Origin: Cherax quadricarinatus
Taxonomy: Eukaryota; Arthropoda; Malacostraca; Decapoda; Parastacidae
Length of the DNA: 64,000 nucleotides
NCBI RefSeq assembly: GCF_038502225.1
Contig: NC_091292.1
Span: forward strand, 44,888,155-44,952,154
Direction of reading: 5' to 3'
The translations under genes and the position numbers were made by a program. Below the pieces are notes generated by a model. The model saw nothing but the letters and a program-made list of their open reading frames with translations, was not told the DNA's origin and did no database searches. This document shows positions 54,971 through 64,000 of this stretch, piece after piece. How positions within the stretch are numbered: position 1 is the first letter of the stretch; every line of letters starts with the position of its first letter.

Positions 54971-56187
54971 TGTTACAAAAAAAGCGATTCTAAAAGCTTA
55001 GAGATCTCCAGTGAATACTAGAAAGGACTGCCCTTCTAGCATCCAGCCTGTTACTGGGTTTTCGTAGCAAGTAGTCAGTATCCTTGTCCAATTATCCATT
55101 AGAAATCAGTATTATTCAATAGTGCTTCAGGATTACAACTGGTAGGCTACTAACTAGAGAAATTAAAATTTAATAAATTTATTAAGTCTAGAGGTATATT
55201 ATCAAATTAAATTAAATTAAATTAATCACAGTAGTCAAAATAATATCACATCTCTCGAGTACAATATTATTGTGCTGAGAGCACATATCACATTTATAAT
55301 TCTTAAGTACCGTCTGGTACATTAACATTTAATAAGATATTACAAATATGTACAAGTTTGTATATGTGTGTAAGTGCTTTAAGTAGTTCATTATGTCTCA
55401 AGACTCTACTAGACTTAAACAAGTGACTGACAAAGTCCTTAAATAAATTAATTTCTTGACCGACTGGCAACCAGAACAGTCTGCTTGAACAACAAAACGA
55501 CTGATAAGCCGAACAACAATATAACAAGCAACTGCGACACAGAATCAGGAACAAGGAGATAATATAACGACACTAAGCAGGGACCATCAGCAGATCCTCC
55601 ACAAAAGTTACAAAACTCCCATACTACTGAATCTAAGTTCAGCATAAGAAAATCACCGACTGTGATAATACACAGATACCAGTACAAGTTAGTAGGTCAG
55701 AAGCTACAGCTCAGGACCTGAGATGCTCAGAGTGCCTATGAGACACACAACCTCAGTACAACGTCGAAAATCACTAAGTCTATACAAGGTTCTGTGAACA
55801 GAGTTCTACAGAACTAACAAGAATAATGAATCAGACAATCTGTCCAACCACCAAGCAAGTCTAGAGCAGACTGAATACTTCAGACGAGGTGAGGACACAC
55901 CCCCTCGATCACGTGATAGCTCCGTGGGCAGCAGCCGCCCATCAAGAAGCAGAAGCCGGCAGTATAACGAGCAACAAGCGATAATTACAGTAGTTTGACA
56001 ATCAAGACTTGAACTGAGCACATAATATGTTACATCCTAGCAACATAAGTCAAATAACAATATAAAGCAATACATTTACGATTTAGCTATTATCGCAAAT
56101 ATAAGCAATATAAAATTATATGAAAAGGTAATATATATTATATATATATACATAATAATCATTGTAACCCATTCAGGGGTTTTAACA
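54971..56187 (-). repeat. 3' LTR
   Basis: This is the downstream LTR in the element's orientation. It aligns end to end with 59820-61035, with about 20 substitutions and two or three small indels seen by eye. Confidence 0.92.
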
Positions 56188-56196
56188 CCCCCCCCC
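56188..56196 (-). other. Polypurine tract
   Basis: Nine G on the minus strand directly before the TGTT start of the 3' LTR, the expected place of the plus-strand primer. Confidence 0.7.
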
Positions 56197-56734
56197 AACA
56201 CGACAGACGGTCGCACTAGGAGTTGCATTAATGTCTTTCACATTATTACTGATTACTCAGGTTACATTACTAGCAATATATTAATATAACAATTAATCAG
56301 TCTCTTGTGCCAAGCACTTCTACAATTTCACAGCGTCTGTCACTAGGATATGCCCCTAGTACTAGGGCAGTACACAGTATCGTATCTCTGCATACTCGTG
56401 GTTATGTACATCAGTGTAGAGACAGGATAGCGCAGACAAGGAGGGCACTTTGAGGCTCGATCATAGTAGAGGAGACTGCATTCCACTCTTAAGTAGTGGT
56501 TGTGGAATGCTATGCAGTATGGACATCTGAGTATGAAACAGCTTAAGGTGTGTAGTGAAGGGGGGGGTCTGCGGTAGGACAGTGTTGCGCCACACGCAGT
56601 ACATCACCCACACCACACTACCCACACAACACTCAGCATATGTCTCCTCACACACATCAATACTGTGAATATATAAATATAATAATTAGACATGACATGA
56701 GTATACATAGTTAATATGGGCTGGAGGGATTACG
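56197..56734. other. Non-coding part of the retrotransposon between pol remnant and 3' LTR
   Basis: No domain recognised on either strand; a 64-codon minus frame here has no similarity I know. It may be 3' untranslated sequence or the remains of deleted pol. Confidence 0.5.
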
Positions 56735-58147
56735 TTACTTTACTGAATTTGACATAACAAGTAACACAAGGTATTTGGGCATTGAATTACGTAAATTTTT
56801 AAATGGGGAAGTGCCCAAATACTCGTCAAAATGTTCAAAGGACACCACAAGAGCTAGAGCCTCTTTCTCAATAGTGGCATAATTTTTCTGGTGTCGTTTG
56901 AGCTTAAATGAATAGTAACATATAGGATGGAGAATATCAGTGGATGTTGACTGTTGGAGCAGCACAACACCTACTGCATAACAACTCGCATCTATATGTA
57001 AAAAGATGGAAAGATTGAAATTAGGACTCAACACTGGAGCAGAGGAAAGCAGATGCTTCAACCTTTTGAGCAAATCTGAATAATGTCTAGTCCAGATGAA
57101 CTGAACTTTGCTACTAGAGCTCATAGTGAGAGGTGTAGGTGGAGGTGAGTGCGCTGGCTTGCCTGTCACTTGACACACGTGACAACGTCGCACATGATTA
57201 GCTACTGTTTCCTTCATCTTTGGCCAAGTAAAATGTTTTGCCAGTTTACCGAGTGTCTTCTTGACACCCAAATGTCCTCCAATGGGACTATTGTGAGCAA
57301 AATCAATGGCTTGTTCACGAAATGTAACTGGTAACACTACGAGATGCTTGACTGTGGTGGAAACACTATCAGCTGACAACTTGCATGTATTTTTCTCCAT
57401 CAGTACACCATTACTATAATAGTAACAATTATCGAGATCCTTTGCTTCACTCTCAGTAACTGCTATATCTCTCAGTCTTTCCAGTGACTGATCAACAAAC
57501 TGATCCTTGATTAAATCATCATGAGTAAGAAATTTAACGTCAGGTGTGTCCTGACTAGGTTGAAGACCGGGGGGAGTCAATGTTAATGATCCTGGGTGCA
57601 GAGCGTCACTAAATAACATAGTCAAGCCCAAATCATTGTCATCAACTAACTCAACAGGAGACAAGGATGGTTGTTGTATCTTTGACATAGCTCTAGTAAT
57701 TGCGCTGAGAGGAAATAAAATAGGTTTCTCTCTACAAGCTTCAGTGGCATAATTATCATCAGTGTTATCAATCACAAGTGGTTCCCTACATATACCAGCA
57801 TGAAGGATATCGTTCCCTATCAACAAGTCCACTGACCTGATGGGAAATACACCACTGGATATACCCACTGAAATATAACCAGTATAATAGCTTGTTTCAA
57901 TATAAACTTTGTACAGAGGCACTTTTATAACAGCCCCTCCATAGGCTTCTAACAATTCATCTATCTTGGTATAGGTATCGTCAGTTATGGGCAGTACATC
58001 TTCTCTTAATAACGTGAGATAACTGCCAGCGTCTCTGAAAGTAATTATCTCAGTTAGATGTGATTCGTCAAATCCTATTCTACCTCTTGAAAAGTAAGGA
58101 CTCATGGCTGAACGAATCTTTTCGTCAGATACACTTTCTGACGCTAG
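56735..58147 (-). CDS. pol: Pol remnant: protease-like, integrase zinc-binding, RNase H (core domains missing)
   Basis: The frame is open from the gag stop (TGA at 58150-58148) to 56735. The first ATG is at 58105, giving 456 residues. Residues about 20-105 look like a retropepsin-type protease: FRDAGSYLTL where DTG is usual, and LLIGNDI near the end. Residues about 260-315 are the HHCC integrase zinc-binding domain: HLVVLP, HNSPIGGHLG and CHVCQVTGKP. Directly after PPPTPL the sequence switches to the reverse transcriptase end and RNase H: FIWTRHYSDLLKRL, FLHIDASCYAVGVVL and ATIEKEALALV. The third RNase H acidic region (the usual TDH) is not found. The reverse transcriptase palm and integrase DDE core are absent. 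With gag upstream in the same frame it would be made as a gag-pol fusion by readthrough. It is non-autonomous. Confidence 0.8.
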   Translation of the reverse strand, partial: LASESVSDEKIRSAMSPYFSRGRIGFDESHLTEIITFRDAGSYLTLLREDVLPITDDTYTKIDELLEAYGGAVIKVPLYKVYIETSYYTGYISVGISSGVFPIRSVDLLIGNDILHAGICREPLVIDNTDDNYATEACREKPILFPLSAITRAMSKIQQPSLSPVELVDDNDLGLTMLFSDALHPGSLTLTPPGLQPSQDTPDVKFLTHDDLIKDQFVDQSLERLRDIAVTESEAKDLDNCYYYSNGVLMEKNTCKLSADSVSTTVKHLVVLPVTFREQAIDFAHNSPIGGHLGVKKTLGKLAKHFTWPKMKETVANHVRRCHVCQVTGKPAHSPPPTPLTMSSSSKVQFIWTRHYSDLLKRLKHLLSSAPVLSPNFNLSIFLHIDASCYAVGVVLLQQSTSTDILHPICYYSFKLKRHQKNYATIEKEALALVVSFEHFDEYLGTSPFKNLRNSMPKYLVLLVMSNSVK

Positions 58148-58150
58148 TCA
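58148..58150 (-). promoter_or_regulatory. Gag-pol TGA stop in readthrough-type context (TGA CTA G)
   Basis: Only one stop separates gag and pol in the same frame. The six bases TGA CTA followed by G match a context known for efficient stop readthrough in several RNA viruses and some animal genes. No structural element was tested. Confidence 0.55.
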
Positions 58151-59443
58151 TCTATCCTGAGTCACATTATCTAAAACAGTAAGATCAGAGGTATTACTAG
58201 GATTTTGGTGCCTTTGTTGCTCGGAAGAGGATACGACTTGTGTGGGAGCGCCAGCCGCACGACTGCTTCTCGTATCTCTTTCTAACTTATAGCAATACTC
58301 TCTAGCATGTCCTTTTCTGTTACAATAGTTACATTTAACTTTCTTCTTCTCGATATCAGATTTCTGTCTAGCCACAGAGACAGGTTCAGGATTGTGAGTT
58401 TTCCTGGTAAAGGTATGAGAAGTTACAGTAGCAGATACATCAGGCCGGCAATGAGCAGCTGATTTAGGTTGCCAACTTCTAGGACAATTTTTAGTTACCT
58501 TGTTTCTTTGTGTTTTAGTATGTACAAGTTTGTGAGAAATCTCGTAATTGTCTGCTAATGCTGCAGTTTCCAGAATATCCGAGGTAGTATGATCGATCAG
58601 ATATTCTCGTATGTCAGCAGGCATACAGTTGTTAAACTCTTCGTGTAGTAACAACTGAACAAGACTGTCGTAGTTGTTACACTTGGCAGCTCTAGACCAT
58701 CTCTCAAAAGCAACTTTTTTCTCACGAGCAAATTCTACACAAGTTTGATCTTGTCGTCGTTGTAACGTACGAAATGCTCTTTGATAACTTACAGGTAACA
58801 AGTTATATGTCTCTAGAATAGTTTGTTTGACAGCGTCATAAGTAATGTACTTGGCAAATGGTAAAGCAGCAGTACAAGTTTGAGCTCTTCCTGTCAAAGC
58901 TGTATGCAACAATGTTGCCCAGTGCTTACGTGGCCAGTTCATAGCACGTGCCTGGTTCTCAAACACATCAAAATAGGTGTCTAAGTCACTCTCAAAAAAC
59001 TTAGGAACCATGGATGCAGCTTTCTGCACATTAAATGTGTCCTGTGATCTGTCAGTCTGTTGTCTTCCCAGACGAACATTTTCTCTTTGGAAATCTTCTT
59101 CGTTCAATTTCCTCTGTGCCTCTATTTGTGCAGTCTGCAACATAATGAGGCGTTCCAACCTCTCAAACTGTTCCTGAGAGATAGGACCAGTGGGTAATGG
59201 AGGAGTAAGGAAATTAACATGTCTTTCTGGACTGTCCTTAGGTCGGACACTTCGTCCAGCCGTCTCTAGAGAGTCTATATCTGGTCTAGGATAAGTAGAT
59301 ACAGGTGTAGCATACACTGTACTAGTATTAGGCTGTGTCATGCTAACAGTTAGGAGGGAAGGCGTGAGCGAGAACTGAGCTACACTAGGCTCAGACACTA
59401 GGCTCACTTCTGCCTTAGTTGCTCTTTCTTCTTCATCAAATAG
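58148..59443 (-). CDS. gag: Gag: capsid-like region plus CCHC zinc knuckle
   Basis: The frame is open from 59443 to a TGA at 58150-58148. The longest conventional reading from 59407 starts with GTG, so the true start is probably in the overlapping upstream frame. The middle holds a SCAN/retroviral-capsid-like helical region, about residues 125-275, including PKFFESDLDTYFDVFE, WATLLHTALTGRAQ and YQRAFRTLQR. Near residue 365 is a single zinc knuckle CNYCNRKGHAREYC (C-x2-C-x4-H-x4-C) for RNA binding. It ends with NVTQDR before TGA. The next codons are CTA GCG, and the pol frame continues without a shift. Gag forms the particle that packages element RNA. Low-complexity Thr/Ser/Pro sequence precedes the capsid part. 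Confidence 0.82.
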   Translation of the reverse strand, partial: LFDEEERATKAEVSLVSEPSVAQFSLTPSLLTVSMTQPNTSTVYATPVSTYPRPDIDSLETAGRSVRPKDSPERHVNFLTPPLPTGPISQEQFERLERLIMLQTAQIEAQRKLNEEDFQRENVRLGRQQTDRSQDTFNVQKAASMVPKFFESDLDTYFDVFENQARAMNWPRKHWATLLHTALTGRAQTCTAALPFAKYITYDAVKQTILETYNLLPVSYQRAFRTLQRRQDQTCVEFAREKKVAFERWSRAAKCNNYDSLVQLLLHEEFNNCMPADIREYLIDHTTSDILETAALADNYEISHKLVHTKTQRNKVTKNCPRSWQPKSAAHCRPDVSATVTSHTFTRKTHNPEPVSVARQKSDIEKKKVKCNYCNRKGHAREYCYKLERDTRSSRAAGAPTQVVSSSEQQRHQNPSNTSDLTVLDNVTQDR

Positions 59444-59675
59444 TCATACTTCCTAATTGTGACACTAGGCTTTCTGAATCTGAATCATAATCAGACATCT
59501 CTGTATGAGCAGGAAACAATATATCTTTAATCAACGCTCTGACAGTTTCTGCGGTGTAATTCCTGTTATACGTCACACCGAGATATTTGGCTACTCGCCA
59601 ACACGTCTGAAGTTTTAATGTACTTAACTCAGACAAAGTCAGAGTATCAATTAACTGTTTCACTTTGGCATACAT
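59436..59675 (-). CDS. N-terminal gag segment in a different frame
   Basis: ATG at 59675 starts a 79-residue frame (MYAKVKQLIDTLTLSE...) with an acidic end (YDSDSESLV), stopping at TGA 59438-59436. The main gag frame is open from 59443, so the two overlap by eight bases and are joined by a one-base (+1) shift. It is the first frame after the primer binding site, where gag should begin. Either it is the N-terminus of gag split by a single-base mutation, or gag uses a programmed shift, or this is a small separate protein. Mutation is the simplest reading. Confidence 0.6.
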   Translation of the reverse strand: MYAKVKQLIDTLTLSELSTLKLQTCWRVAKYLGVTYNRNYTAETVRALIKDILFPAHTEMSDYDSDSESLVSQLGSMTI

Positions 59676-59800
59676 CACGAAAATAATTGTACTACGAGAG
59701 AGTGATTATTGGAAACTATAATCCTGATAGGAATTTTAGTGTTGGTTGTCTTAGAGTTAAAACTCATAAACAGTATTTGAAACACCTTGGATCAAGAGCC

Positions 59801-59817
59801 TCCCGGACGGGCCCCCA
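59801..59817 (-). other. Primer binding site, tRNA-Pro type
   Basis: On the minus strand TGGGGGCCCGTCCGGGA starts two bases after the 5' LTR end. It differs at one base from the classic proline-tRNA primer site TGGGGGCTCGTCCGGGA of gammaretroviruses. Confidence 0.82.
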
Positions 59818-59819
59818 TT

Positions 59820-61035
59820 TGTTACAAAAAACGCGATTCTAAAAGCTTAGAGATCTCCAGTGAATACTAGAAAGGACTGCCCTTCTAGCATCCAGCCTGT
59901 TACTGGGTTTTCGTAGCAAGTAGTCAGTATCCTTGTCCAATTATCCATTAGAAATCAGTATTATTCAATAGTGCTTCAGGATTACAACTGGTAGGCTACT
60001 AACTAGAGAAATTAAAATTTAATAAATTTATTAAGTCTAGAGGTATATTATCAAATTAAATTAAATTAAATTAATCACAGTAATCAAAATAATATCACAT
60101 CTCTCGAGTACAATATTATTGTGCTGAAAGCACATATCACATTTATAATTCTTAAGTACCGTCTGGTACATTAACATTTAATAAGATATTACAAATATGT
60201 ACAAGTTTGTATATGTGTGTAAGTGCTTTAAGTAGTTCATTATGTCTCAAGACTCTACTAGACTTAAACAAGTGACTGACAAAGTCCTTAAATAAACTAA
60301 TTTCTTGACCGACTGCCAACCAGAACAGTCTACTTGAACAACAAAACGACTGATAAGCCGATCAACAATATAACAAGCAACTGCGACACAGAATCAGGAA
60401 CAAGGAGGTAATATAACGACACTAAGCAGGGACCATCAACAGATCCTCCACAAAAGTTACAAAACTCCCATACTACTGAATCTAAGTTCAGCATAAGAAA
60501 ATCACCGACTGTGATAATACACAGATACCAGTACAAGTTAGTAGGTCAGAAGCTACAGCTCAGGACCTGAGATGCTCAGAGTGTCTATGAGACACACAAC
60601 CTCAGTACAACGTCGAAAATCACTAAGTCTATACAAGGTTCTGTGAACAGAGTTCTACAGAACTAACAAGAATAATGAGACAGACAATCTGTCCAACCAC
60701 CAAGCGAGTCTAGAGCAGACTGAATACTTCAGACGAGGTGAGGACACCCCCCCCTCGATCACGTGATAGCTCCGTGGGCAGCAGTCGCCCATCAAGAAGC
60801 AGAAGCCGGCAGTATAACGAGCAACAAGCGATAATTACAGTAGTTTGACAATCAAGACTTGAACTGAGCACATAATATGTTACATCCTAACAACAAGTCA
60901 AATAACAATATAAAGCAATACATTTACGATTTAGTTATTATCGCAAATATAAGCAATATAAAATTATATGAAAAGGTAATATACATTATATATATATACA
61001 TAATAATCATTGTAACCCATTCAGGGGTTGCAACA
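59820..61035 (-). repeat. 5' LTR
   Basis: This is the upstream LTR in the element's orientation and would hold the promoter. A TATATATATA stretch lies near 60990 on both strands. It ends TGTAACA before the primer site. Confidence 0.92.
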
Positions 61036-61040
61036 TTTAG
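61036..61040. repeat. Target site duplication, right
   Basis: TTTAG, identical to 54966-54970. Confidence 0.85.
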
Positions 61041-61264
61041 CAACACACGTGGTTCTGTGTTACATATATGAACTTGAATACACTTCTGAGGAAAACATTG
61101 TCTGCTCATCGTGTCTGCTTATCTGGCCGTCAGACATATTTACTATTCCTTGTGTACATTGGCGTCTATTTTGCTTGAGTTGCATTTCTCTCTCACATAC
61201 ACATATCCATATTTACAATCGATTTCTTTTGCTCTGTTAAATGAAATCTCCATTGCAGATTAAC
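61041..61264. other. Non-coding
   Basis: No gene or repeat recognised. Confidence 0.45.
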
Positions 61265-62275
61265 ATGAACAGACGAGGATGACTGAACAGTGTAGACAAC
61301 TTTTGTTATGTATGTGGCAGGTACTCACTACGAGGTTAACGTAAAATGAAAAATGCTAAATCGTGTCAAGACTGCATTCAAGTAATATTTCGGATCACAC
61401 TTACGAGGGTGGAACCTATTAGCAGAAGGAACAAAAGTATCTTAATTTAGCACACACCATGCTAGTCAGGCGGCCATCTAACAGATGGAGAATGGTATGT
61501 GAGTTTTCACACTGATGTAAGGCATCTTTTGAATGAACTGAGCTATGAACACAGTTCTAATGAATGAAGACTATTCATCGATGCCAACGAGGTCAGTCTG
61601 AAAGCAGTGCTCTTTCACAACGGCAATAAAAAGCCATCTGTACCGGTGGTTCCTGTTGTGGGATGGAAATTCTTCTCAGACTGACAAAATACAACTACCA
61701 CAGGTGCGGACCTAAAAGTGCTAAGATTAATACTTAGTCTCCAACTTGGTTACACAAAACACATGTGCTTCCTTTGTGAAATAATCATGAATGTGCTAAC
61801 TACTACATGATCAAAAAATAGCCAGCAAGAAAAGACCCTATCCCATAAGCCACTAATGCATCCTCGAAATATATTTCTTCCACCATTGGATGTTAAAGTT
61901 GGACTTAATGAAAAACTTTGTAATGGGTATGGATGGTGGAGATGCGGGATTTCTTTTCCTTACAAAAGGAAGTTGAAGAGTTTTAATTGACAGTAAACTG
62001 TAACCCGAAGTATTAGTTGGGCGACAAATACGTGAACTATCATCCGACACAGTCTTCCTATCAAAACTGGCGCCCGTGGAGCTGGCTGCAAGGGAAGGTT
62101 CCAGACAGGTTGTCCAGGACTTTCTAGAAAGACACAGAACAATTATGCCCAGTTAGAGCAAAATTTGATAGAAGCCTATATACTTATATAGAACATTTGG
62201 TGAACGTATGTCTCTAAAACTGCACTTTCTTCATTCGCGCCTGGACTTCTTGCCATCCAGTCCCAAGATGATGGG
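61265..62275 (+). pseudogene. Unnamed dispersed gene family, broken copy 2
   Basis: An ATG at 61265 begins MNRRG, then a stop, then NFCYVCGRYSLR, matching the start of copy 1 (FCYVCGKF). Near 61565-61660 a frame reads RLFIDANEVSLKAVLFHNG (the codon before it is TGA where copy 1 has Trp) and then NKKPSVPVV. Near 61735-61780 LQLGYTKHMCFLCE is visible, near 61860-61915 IFLPPLDVKVGL, near 62010-62040 an IREL-like segment in another frame, and at 62200 MSLKLHFLHSRLDFLP. Stops and frame changes separate these pieces. The order equals that of copy 1 and of proteins I recall from other arthropods; the C-terminal part here extends beyond copy 1. It is not functional. It lies a few hundred bases from the LTR retrotransposon, with no sign that they are linked. 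Confidence 0.6.
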
Positions 62276-63790
62276 GCGTAACTGTTGGTAGTTGCTAATA
62301 ATGTTTAACATTCTTAAATATTTTCTAATTCCAGTGAAAAAAATGTTTCTGAATGTCCTTGAAGTATTCTTGAGCAGTTCCTTTATAATAGGGAATAAGT
62401 TTTTAATGACTCATTATATTACCTACGCTACAAATTTTGATGGAACATGATCTGTAAATAAACAATTCTTGAAATTATATATCTTCCAGAAACCAAAATT
62501 TTGACGTGCTAACTCAATTTTGATTTAAAATTTGGAATCAGGATACTACTTATATTACATGAATCTTACTAGCAGACCCAACATAATATTTATTACCCAG
62601 CGAGCGGATAATCAGACAATGTTCAACAAAGTGGCCATAAGACCAAGCACATACTTTGAATTCAGTTTGACCAACATCTGTTACTATGTCAACCCGCAAG
62701 ATGTACTTGTAACCAAGCCTAATTTTTTTATGTATTTCAGTCAGGGGGAAAATTCTAAACCCGAAAGAGTCATATATCGCAGGACGAATGAGAGTCATTC
62801 AGATTCAGTCCAAGGAAGAGGAGGATAAGTTTAGCTTTGAATCAAGAGCCCCTTTACAGCAACACAACACTTCCTTTGAGGGTAACTAAGCTAAAACCTG
62901 GCAACTACAATGTCAGGAAGTCTGTTTACGTTGCAATACATCATAAATACTTTGCTTTTCTCATATTATCATAGTGAGTTACAGATCTTCTCTGGCTTGT
63001 AACTGTATTCCTATGATGTTAAGGGCTGAAGGAGACAGTCCTATAGCGGGGTTCCAGTGTGGCGACCACTGCCCACGGCAGGCCATGAAATCGGCTGTAG
63101 AATGAGGCAAGCTGACGCTGACAAACTCAGTCTCGGTCTTCATTGTCTATATATAGAGTATTCGTGTAGTAAGGCAATAGAAACTGCAGTTGTGGTTCTG
63201 TTTGAAGATCTGAATATTTGCATTAGACTTTTTAGAGTTAATAACTGGTGCTTCACTTTCCGGGACTCTTGCAGTGTATTGCACTGTTCTGATCTTTAAT
63301 AATAAATGTTCTACCTACACACATACTAGATATAGCATAGGGCGCTATATCTAGCACCCTCTGCACGGTGTATCGATGGCAAGTATGTACACAACATGCA
63401 GTTACTTTTCGGAAATGATGTTTTAACATTTGATAAAGCGTGCTGGTGAGTGTGAGACACAGGGGATGCTGTAACGTAATATCACAGAGGCACTGGAACA
63501 TGAGACTGATGAACCAACCCTTGACTGGAAACTATTATGTGTTTGATGGGATCTAATTGTGGCAGCGCCTTTCTCATTTGGAGAAACTTCCCTTAATACC
63601 ATCGTCTGGTATTAAGTCTTAATACCACCGGCTCGCTGGGCTTGAAGATAGTGAGGTGGGAAAATATGTTATTCTCTTTAAAAATCAATAGCCTATGTTC
63701 TTTATCCAGTTTGTTTTTATTCTGCGAAGCTAAATAAACGCCAAAATGATTACAGCACAATTGAGAAAGGTGCTTACGATGATAGCAGCC
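62276..63790. other. Non-coding
   Basis: The longest frame (62532-62828, 98 codons, plus) starts MESGYYLYY and matches nothing I recognise; I do not call it a gene. Two small hairpins are present: AATACCA/TGGTATT near 63600 and the 11-bp one at 63326-63354. Confidence 0.45.
63326..63354. other. Perfect 11-bp hairpin
   Basis: CTAGATATAGC (63326-63336) and GCTATATCTAG (63344-63354) around seven bases. No function is assigned. Confidence 0.8.
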
Positions 63791-64000
63791 TATTACAACC
63801 CAGGAGTCTCAAAGGCCTGTTATCCTGGGTGTAAAGGGAGCAAAATAAACACAGCAGAAAACTTTTGACTTATATTATCCTTCACCAATTTAGAACAGAA
63901 GTATGTACACTATATACACTATGTACAGCAATAGGTATTAGTGCACTCCACGGTAAGCAAGGCAGAATAGAAGCCACTAGAGAGCAGACCGTGCTTCAAC
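63791..64000 (+). repeat. Interspersed repeat, copy B (cut by window end)
   Basis: It aligns with 1042-1240 in the same direction. Shared text includes GGAGCAAAATAAACACAGCA, TTATATTATCCTTCACCAAT and CACTCCACGGTAAGCAAGGC. The start at TATTACAAC is the same in both copies, so this is a true element boundary. It also keeps the start hairpin (TTACAACCCAGGA with TCCTGGGTGTAA). Confidence 0.85.

Larger units (their letters stand above)
54971..61035 (-). mobile_element. Ty3/gypsy-type LTR retrotransposon (Gmr1-like domain order), internally deleted
   Basis: A 6065-bp element in minus orientation. Two LTRs of 1217 and 1216 bp flank an internal region with primer binding site, gag, a pol remnant and a polypurine tract. 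It is bordered by the 5-bp repeat TTTAG. LTR ends are TGTT...AACA. Gag has a zinc knuckle. Pol keeps a protease-like part, an integrase zinc-binding domain and then the reverse transcriptase end/RNase H, in this order. The reverse transcriptase core and integrase core are absent, consistent with one deletion between integrase zinc domain and RNase H. No envelope gene is seen. The LTRs differ at about 20 positions by eye, so insertion is fairly recent. Having no polymerase, it must have been mobilised in trans or been deleted after insertion. Confidence 0.88.

Noticed and set aside
56461..56655. 64-codon minus-strand frame beside the 3' LTR as a possible envelope gene
   Set aside because: Too short, no signal peptide or transmembrane pattern typical of an envelope.
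62532..62828. 98-codon plus-strand frame
   Set aside because: No recognisable domain; an overlapping minus-strand frame is of similar length. Left uncalled.

Overview
This is a stretch of animal nuclear DNA dominated by tandem repeats and decayed transposable elements. I found no intact host gene, no RNA gene and no prokaryote-type feature. The host is probably an arthropod, most likely a decapod crustacean. The reasons are very heavy minisatellite and microsatellite load, a fold-back repeat, a GGGGTCAACGCCCC repeat fragment and a LINE tail that resemble sequences I remember from crayfish, crab and shrimp assemblies, and two copies of an unnamed gene family I remember from arthropods. The host assignment is recall-based and not proven by the sequence.

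Layout. 1-1467: the 5' part of a LINE ORF1 on the minus strand running off the window edge, then an interspersed repeat. 1468-5290: a GTGGTA microsatellite, a 26-bp array and small 31-bp repeats. 6016-13135: a 42/38-bp array with three nested periods. 13216-18012: a 31-37-bp array (family A). 18446-20592: a 21-bp array. 20659-23108: a dead LINE reverse transcriptase, a dead copy of the unnamed family, and a family B DNA polymerase relic. 24520-29190: 15-bp, TA and 19-bp arrays. 30150-32640: a decayed Polinton/Maverick-like integrase followed by a second Polinton-like protein relic. 33213-52375: a 19-kb array of 35-bp units (family B, related to family A) with multi-kilobase higher-order repeats. 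52376-54545: small arrays, a fold-back element and a LINE 3' end. 54966-61040: a structurally complete but internally deleted LTR retrotransposon on the minus strand. 61265-62275: a second copy of the unnamed family. 63791-64000: a second copy of the repeat seen at 1042. Tandem arrays cover roughly 40 kb of the 64 kb.

The only near-intact unit is the LTR retrotransposon. It has two LTRs of about 1.2 kb that differ at about 20 positions by eye, a TTTAG target duplication, a tRNA-Pro-like primer site and a polypurine tract. It carries gag with a zinc knuckle, and a pol remnant in which an integrase zinc-binding domain precedes RNase H. That order points to the Gmr1-like Ty3/gypsy group. Gag and pol lie in one frame, separated by a single TGA in a TGA-CTA context, which suggests translational readthrough. 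It lacks the reverse transcriptase and integrase cores, so it could only have moved with enzymes supplied by relatives.

Nothing here amounts to a new multi-gene system. The observations most worth following are the gag-pol arrangement, the Polinton relics, the two copies of the unnamed family and the nested repeat architecture.
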